From the NCBI GenBank assembly GCA_944470555.2, contig OX104127.1, positions 24,753,661-24,817,660 of the forward strand: a stretch of DNA of 64,000 nt, read 5' to 3'. Under the pieces are notes generated by a model. That model worked only from the letters and a program-made list of their open reading frames with translations. It was not told where the DNA came from and did no database searches. Each line of letters begins with the position of its first letter. Position 1 is the stretch's first letter. A program made the position numbers and the translations under genes. Below, one piece after another: positions 62,001-64,000 of this stretch. This DNA comes from Heterobilharzia americana. Lineage: Eukaryota; Platyhelminthes; Trematoda; Strigeidida; Schistosomatidae.

Positions 62001-62435
62001 TAAGACAGTGCTACACTTTTCAGCTAATGAATTTGTATCTAACTATGTATGGTGTTTTATTACCTTAGTGTCAACTTTGGTGGAAAGATGGTGACTTAGT
62101 CCCTAACTGCATGAGACTACCAAACCCTTATACAACTTACTGAGTAATATAGACCGTTTCTAGTAAAAGAAACTTCAGGATGATTTTAATAGACATACAT
62201 ACCTGAGTTGTACCAACGTAAAGTGGTTGATCAAAATCAAACCCACGAAATGAACGTTGTGATGATTCAACTATAACAGATGGTTCTTGTGTATCCACAA
62301 TTAAGCGTGTTTCTTTACGATTGCGTTCAAAGCGTACAACATGCCATCGATTATCATTAAGCCAGTGTGCCGTAGTCACTTCTGTCAACTGAATTCCATT
62401 GCCAACATTAAAAGCAACACGTAGTGCATTACCGT
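45587..62435 (-). CDS. Nrx-IV (CNTNAP-like): Neurexin IV / Caspr (CNTNAP)-like cell adhesion receptor, C-terminal part, six exons
   Basis: Coding exons on the minus strand are join(62435..62203, 58791..58560, 55428..55106, 51791..51566, 48724..48575, 45843..45587). All have AG/GT borders, and the phases agree at every junction, giving 472 residues plus a stop. Domain order is laminin G (C-terminal part), EGF-like, laminin G, proline-rich linker, one transmembrane helix and a roughly 45-residue cytoplasmic tail. This matches the last third of neurexin IV/Caspr proteins, which sit at septate or paranodal-type junctions. The tail has a juxtamembrane RGDYNTREAKG stretch, resembling the protein 4.1-binding segment of Caspr, and ends in EWWI, close to the EWLI/EWFI endings of Caspr/Nrx-IV that act as PDZ ligands. 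Classical neurexins end differently (EYYV), so the Nrx-IV branch is preferred. The 5' exons (discoidin domain, earlier LamG domains, fibrinogen-like region) must lie beyond the window. Function is inferred from family membership. Confidence 0.85.
46421..47745 (-). mobile_element. 5'-truncated RTE copy B5 in the last intron of the Nrx-IV-like gene
   Basis: Minus-strand copy with a (TAA)n tail at 46421-46440, the C-terminal region, the FADD-region remnant (46987-47172) and an RT fragment at 47319-47525 (MKTGVSQGCRPPSP). It is the uninterrupted counterpart of copy B2 and shows what the A2 insertion removed. It shares the gene's transcription direction. Near 47260 a piece jumps to sequence resembling 53510, so the element is internally rearranged or mosaic. 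Confidence 0.83.
47746..48574. other. Intron sequence, Nrx-IV-like gene
   Basis: Intronic, with no repeat recognised. The same applies to 48725-49944, 50623-51565, 51792-52204, 53966-54599, 54776-55105, 55429-55939, 56831-57959, 58233-58559 and 61745-62202. Confidence 0.5.
48575..48724 (-). CDS. Nrx-IV-like exon: extracellular juxtamembrane linker
   Basis: This is a 150-base exon between a pyrimidine-rich acceptor (ttttttacttttcag) and a GAG|gtgatc donor. It encodes SVREDLCGFIEILPEE, then a proline-rich stretch with an N-I-T sequon (PPNITLPKL) and an acidic/basic run (TDDEERQKRIIAG). The single cysteine in DLCGF is in the place of the last LamG disulfide cysteine of Caspr proteins. Phases agree on both sides (two bases in, one base out). 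It was missed by simple reading-frame length filters. Confidence 0.75.
49945..50052 (+). repeat. Sm-alpha-type repeat with intact hammerhead core
   Basis: The ribozyme at 49985-50033 reads GATCCAG-CTGACGAG-CCC...GGA-CGAAA-AGCACGTC-GTGGATCC. All core bases are kept, the cleavage triplet is GTC and stem I (ATCCAG/GTGGAT) pairs with one mismatch. With copies 7.8 and 58.1 kb it is among the best candidates for activity. It lies antisense in an intron of the Nrx-IV-like gene. Confidence 0.8.
50515..50622 (-). repeat. Sm-alpha-type repeat, ribozyme decayed
   Basis: The minus strand carries CTGACTAG and GTGAAG where intact copies have CTGACGAG and ACGAAA, and GTT at the cleavage site. It lies 460 bases from, and inverted to, the copy at 49945-50052. 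Confidence 0.62.
51566..51791 (-). CDS. Nrx-IV-like exon: last laminin G domain, second half
   Basis: The acceptor is caccttaaag and the donor GCAG|gtaatt. The exon starts in phase 0 with VDDYNEVVEDFSSLL and reaches the LamG closing signature LYMGRND...DGFDGCIYAAQWNNIFPLHLA. It then gives EEPRSAMVEMVPA, resembling the segment after the last LamG of Caspr proteins. An N-D-T glycosylation sequon is present in GRNDTL. It ends after one base of a codon, which the 48.7 kb exon completes as GAT (Asp). Confidence 0.82.
52205..52322 (+). repeat. Sm-alpha-type repeat, ribozyme decayed
   Basis: Reads gcaggtatatccagctaacg and then tcctggattccactgctacc. The core G5 is changed (CTAACGAG) and GAAA is lost. 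It keeps the box B-side tail ggaacaacatcactcactgg. Confidence 0.65.
52630..53965 (-). mobile_element. 5'-truncated RTE copy B6 in an intron of the Nrx-IV-like gene
   Basis: The 3' tail is ttattattat then the CSTRNPRDK-like end. Remnants include a decayed LEDLQTKTNQLTEEAG stretch, QVNVEKTEVMKTPDH and ITIDGRNLKEVVSF. A five-base ladder (gtggagtggagtggagt) sits at 53165-53181. The copy is truncated before the endonuclease. Confidence 0.82.
54600..54775 (-). repeat. SINE family B body fragment
   Basis: Contains aatcaatttcatgttatcca and gctatcgattattttgcaat with accaccaagctagcag, matching 27150-27235. The tRNA-like head is absent. It lies in intron 3 of the Nrx-IV-like gene. Confidence 0.5.
55106..55428 (-). 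CDS. Nrx-IV-like exon: last laminin G domain, first half
   Basis: The acceptor is tgtaatttttag and the donor AAG|gtaacc. The 323 bases begin with two bases completing a codon and end in phase 0. The translation opens with IGGTFNSGPMVKILLDRPKD and continues with EEYIQVGFKTKSKRGILLEM, the usual first strands of a LamG domain (GFKT...GxLL). It continues through TIEFDVGFKRYEVT and NDQHHMVYAWRTDLGTKWHLK. The domain is completed by the next exon at 51566-51791. Confidence 0.82.
55940..56305 (-). mobile_element. Possible non-LTR endonuclease start fragment
   Basis: The minus frame contains LRILMNVRSFRNKIQSLREQ, resembling the LLLNARSLRNKxxxL opening of CR1/Jockey-type endonucleases. Only this stretch is recognisable, and it could be coincidental. 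It lies in intron 2 of the Nrx-IV-like gene. Confidence 0.3.
56690..56830 (+). repeat. Possible SINE fragment with box B-like motif
   Basis: Contains ccgttggttcgatccctgac, a good polymerase III box B (GGTTCGATCCC), and a following aggatgaaacagccgccgtt with a faint resemblance to the tail of ribozyme repeats. No box A or second copy was identified in the window. Confidence 0.4.
57960..58232 (-). repeat. Sm-alpha-type SINE, longest copy, ribozyme core intact
   Basis: On the minus strand the promoter half starts GTGCCTCCGTAGCATAATGG (box A-like), with GGGGTTAGAGCCTC in the box B place. The ribozyme at 58074-58128 reads AAG-CTGACGAG-ACGC...GGA-CGAAACGCGCGTC-CTAGATT, with intact core and GTC triplet. 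Stem II is weak (ACG...GGGA) and stem I has one mismatch. It is sense with respect to the Nrx-IV-like gene, in intron 2. Confidence 0.8.
58560..58791 (-). CDS. Nrx-IV-like exon: end of laminin G domain plus EGF-like module
   Basis: The exon follows a cacgtacag acceptor and ends at C|gtgag (donor 58558-58559). It encodes DGYVGCLSNLLINGVV, the conserved end of a LamG domain with its first disulfide cysteine, then AGC with the second. After this comes an EGF-like module, CKPKCDKNPCLNRGECVEYY and onward, with six regularly spaced cysteines. It begins in phase 0 and ends after one base of a codon, which the next exon completes as CAA (Gln). The LamG-EGF-LamG order fits the membrane-proximal part of Caspr/Nrx-IV. 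Confidence 0.82.
58960..59045 (+). repeat. SINE family C, decayed copy
   Basis: Contains cttctggttcgaaacatacc with a box B-like GGTTCGAAAC and then tttccatttcaccttcagtc, which is the family C tail. Box A is not recognisable. It lies in intron 1 just before the TA microsatellite. Confidence 0.5.
59055..59093. repeat. (TA)n microsatellite
   Basis: About 19 perfect TA units in intron 1 of the Nrx-IV-like gene. Length is probably variable between individuals. Confidence 0.95.
60020..61630 (+). mobile_element. Decayed second non-LTR retrotransposon (endonuclease and start of RT)
   Basis: This plus-strand element belongs to a different family from the RTE copies. In order, an APE start-like APNVRPLCHNAQ is visible near 60030. 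The frame 60137-60607 holds LPINCGSDEVKDEFYRKMSC and VVAYDFIAQVGKLNQ, a decayed form of the VVAGDFNAQVG motif. The frame 60998-61345 holds KHLLRISKNTEAKRSKV and HEGRVGRWVEHFEEQF. Near 61370-61560 are remnants of the RT entry region (LVPEVFKD, ASNWSQSL). Stops and frameshifts are frequent. It lies antisense inside intron 1 of the Nrx-IV-like gene. Sequence at 59520-60020 may be its leader. Confidence 0.75.
62203..62435 (-). CDS. Nrx-IV-like exon: third laminin G domain, central part
   Basis: The acceptor is a tttttag at 62436-62437 and the donor a GT at 62201-62202. The exon starts with two bases finishing a codon and ends in phase 0. The 77 whole codons contain the laminin G core, with NDNRWHVVRFERNRKETRL followed by a basket-forming strand region and LYVGTTQ. 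The WHxVxxxRN pattern is typical of LamG domains. This is the most upstream exon I can support. The preceding exon must end after the first base of a codon, and it was not found between 62436 and 64000. Confidence 0.8.
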
Positions 62436-62659
62436 CTAAAAAGGATAGAAATTTCACAAAAAATTAAGAAGATAACTGATTTATATCAACCTCCATTGCC
62501 AAACAAGAATAATCCATCAAAGAACCAAATAACTTACAAAACCCTTCAGTCAATGAAACTTAAATCTCATTTCAGTCGCTATATTTGAGGGCTGAAACTA
62601 GCTTAGTTGGTTTATTTAATCATGTAAAAGGTTGTGTATTTAAAGGTTAATGGGGCTTT

Positions 62660-62855
62660 TATCTTTAGGGTAACATTCATCATGGACTGACGTCAGTCGG
62701 GGAACCACTGAAAACTTGAGAGCACTGGACAGCTATTTCGTCCCAGAATGGAGCTCCCCAGCAGTGTGTACTCACGACTCCCCTGCAGGTTGAACTTAGG
62801 ACCTGCAAACTTCACGACGAACGAGTTAATCACTAGGTCTACATTCACTGGTTCA
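62660..62855 (-). repeat. SINE family D, third copy
   Basis: Shares catcatggactgacgtcagt, aaccactgaaaacttgagag and the box A-like end gttaatcactaggtct with the copy at 1888-2100. It lies just upstream (5') of the first recognised Nrx-IV exon. Confidence 0.6.
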
Positions 62856-63664
62856 TAGTTTCCTACTTCTGTCGATTCACGATATAACACGACTATCACC
62901 CAACGTTCACTGATGCATTGTGAACATCGAAACGAAAAAGACATTGATCAGTAAAGAAGCCAGTTCTCCTAACTTCTTACCATACCTTAAAGAAATCCTT
63001 AATAGTGTCAACAATGATCATTTTGTGAAGAGATGGAAATAACATAATGGTATAATATGAAAGATAGCAAATCGTTATTACGTAACAAAGATATCCGAAC
63101 ATAAATTCATAAATATACGTCAAAAGTGCTTGTTGTTTTAGTAAAATGAGGTGTAGGAACAGAAGCATTGTAGGCGAAAAAGCGAAAGAGATTTTAGTCA
63201 ATAAATTCGAAATGAAACAAAAACAGCCAGTAAAACGTCTGTAAACATTTGCCTCAACTTCAAAGCAGATGGAAATGCAGAAACTATTAGAAGATGATTG
63301 AAAACATTACCGGTAAGAACTTCCCTTACAGCTAGGTTAATTCCTGTGTACCAAACAGTGTGCTCTTTAGACCAATCAAAAGTCATCTGGTACCCTTCCT
63401 ATCTCACCTTCAACTGTGCATATAATTTACGTGTAGCTGCTGAAGCAGATAGATTGGAAGAACAAAAGAACGGCTTATGTCAGACTTTCTGCATACATTC
63501 CAAAAAGCCTACAAAGGAAGGGAAGTAATACTTCGAACAGTGCAATCACTAGGCATCATACGCCTTAAACCTGTTCAAAAGGACTTATAACCAACCTTTG
63601 TCTACCTTGGTAACTAATCTCGAATGTTTTTTGATTACATCATGTTTTACCAGCCTAAGATGTC
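62856..63664. other. No exon recognised upstream of the first Nrx-IV exon
   Basis: Searched on the minus strand for the exon that must end after the first base of a codon. No laminin G signature was found, so the preceding exon probably lies beyond 64000. A short plus frame at 63298-63528 has no recognisable content. Confidence 0.45.
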
Positions 63665-63935
63665 TTTTCCTTTACTCTTATTTAGCCGCATAATCTTGCT
63701 ATATATCCCTAATTTTTCATAGCTTTTACCTTCTGTTTTGTCCATCACCTTGAAACAACCTATATGACTGTTTTCACACCGCTACTACTTTTCTTCCCTC
63801 TGCTCTCAAGGCTGAACCCTCATTGGTTGTTAACTATTTTTACCTATATGTGGATTTAGTGTTATCAAGGTCATTTCGAAATGTCGATATTTAGCATCGT
63901 TGTCAGTTGCAATGACTGCTATAATTGCTTGTATT
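63665..63935 (-). repeat. Interspersed repeat shared by both window ends, right copy
   Basis: The inverted counterpart of 285-545. It continues to the window end with gactggaccgaattgattgg, which resembles the head of the Sm-alpha-type copy at 18225. The repeat may therefore adjoin or include such an element beyond the window. Confidence 0.7.
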
Positions 63936-64000
63936 AAACCGTCGTTGACTGGACCGAATTGATTGGTCTCTGCTGGCACAAGAATTGGCCATTGTGGCTT

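Noticed and set aside
63298..63528. Plus-strand 76-codon frame near the window end
   Set aside because: No motif, no start context, and it lies in repeat-rich sequence upstream of the Nrx-IV exons.
1..64000. CRISPR arrays, phage, bacterial operons or riboswitches
   Set aside because: Nothing of the kind is visible. Introns, SINEs and retrotransposons show a eukaryotic genome.
1..64000. A schistosome spliced-leader RNA gene or large satellite array
   Set aside because: I looked for a spliced-leader-like exon with donor and for long tandem arrays; neither was recognised.

Overview
The window is eukaryotic, AT-rich and intron-rich, and looks like a schistosome (Schistosoma-type blood fluke) genome. 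Three things point there: an RTE/SR2-type retrotransposon family with a short TAA-repeat tail, several Penelope-like elements, and at least ten copies of a short SINE-like repeat carrying a hammerhead ribozyme (the Sm-alpha type known from schistosomes). The species cannot be resolved by eye. No bacterial-style operons, CRISPR arrays or functional RNA genes were seen.

One host gene is supported. On the minus strand, from about 62435 down to 45587, six phase-compatible exons encode the C-terminal 472 residues of a neurexin IV / contactin-associated protein (Caspr, CNTNAP) homologue: end of a laminin G domain, an EGF module, a further laminin G domain, a juxtamembrane linker, one transmembrane helix and a short cytoplasmic tail ending in EWWI. 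The 5' part of the gene lies beyond position 64000. Its five introns are each 2.7-3.4 kb and carry retrotransposon and SINE debris.

The rest (1-45.5 kb and the introns) is repeat-dominated. At 9583-12799 (minus) lies a full-length, nearly intact RTE element flanked by a perfect 12-13 bp target-site duplication, damaged by only one visible single-base frameshift. A second full-length relative (38045-41324, plus) is inserted inside an older RTE copy of opposite orientation (37632-38044 plus 41325-42385). A degenerate full-length copy lies at 31159-34728 (plus), and 5'-truncated copies lie near 19.1, 28.6, 35.8, 43.5, 46.4 and 52.6 kb. The older copies share short tandem-repeat expansions inside the former reading frame.

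Penelope-like fragments with reverse transcriptase (YVDD) and GIY-YIG endonuclease signatures occur at 6.2, 8.7, 15.3-17.6, 20.5, 24.5, 29.4, 43.0 and 44.4 kb. The 15-17 kb one contains an oppositely oriented Penelope fragment. A second, decayed endonuclease-type non-LTR element lies in intron 1 (60.0-61.6 kb). No new kind of system is evident. The most rewarding items are the near-intact RTE, the nested elements, the shared microsatellite-like lesions in the RTE copies and the ribozyme-bearing repeats.
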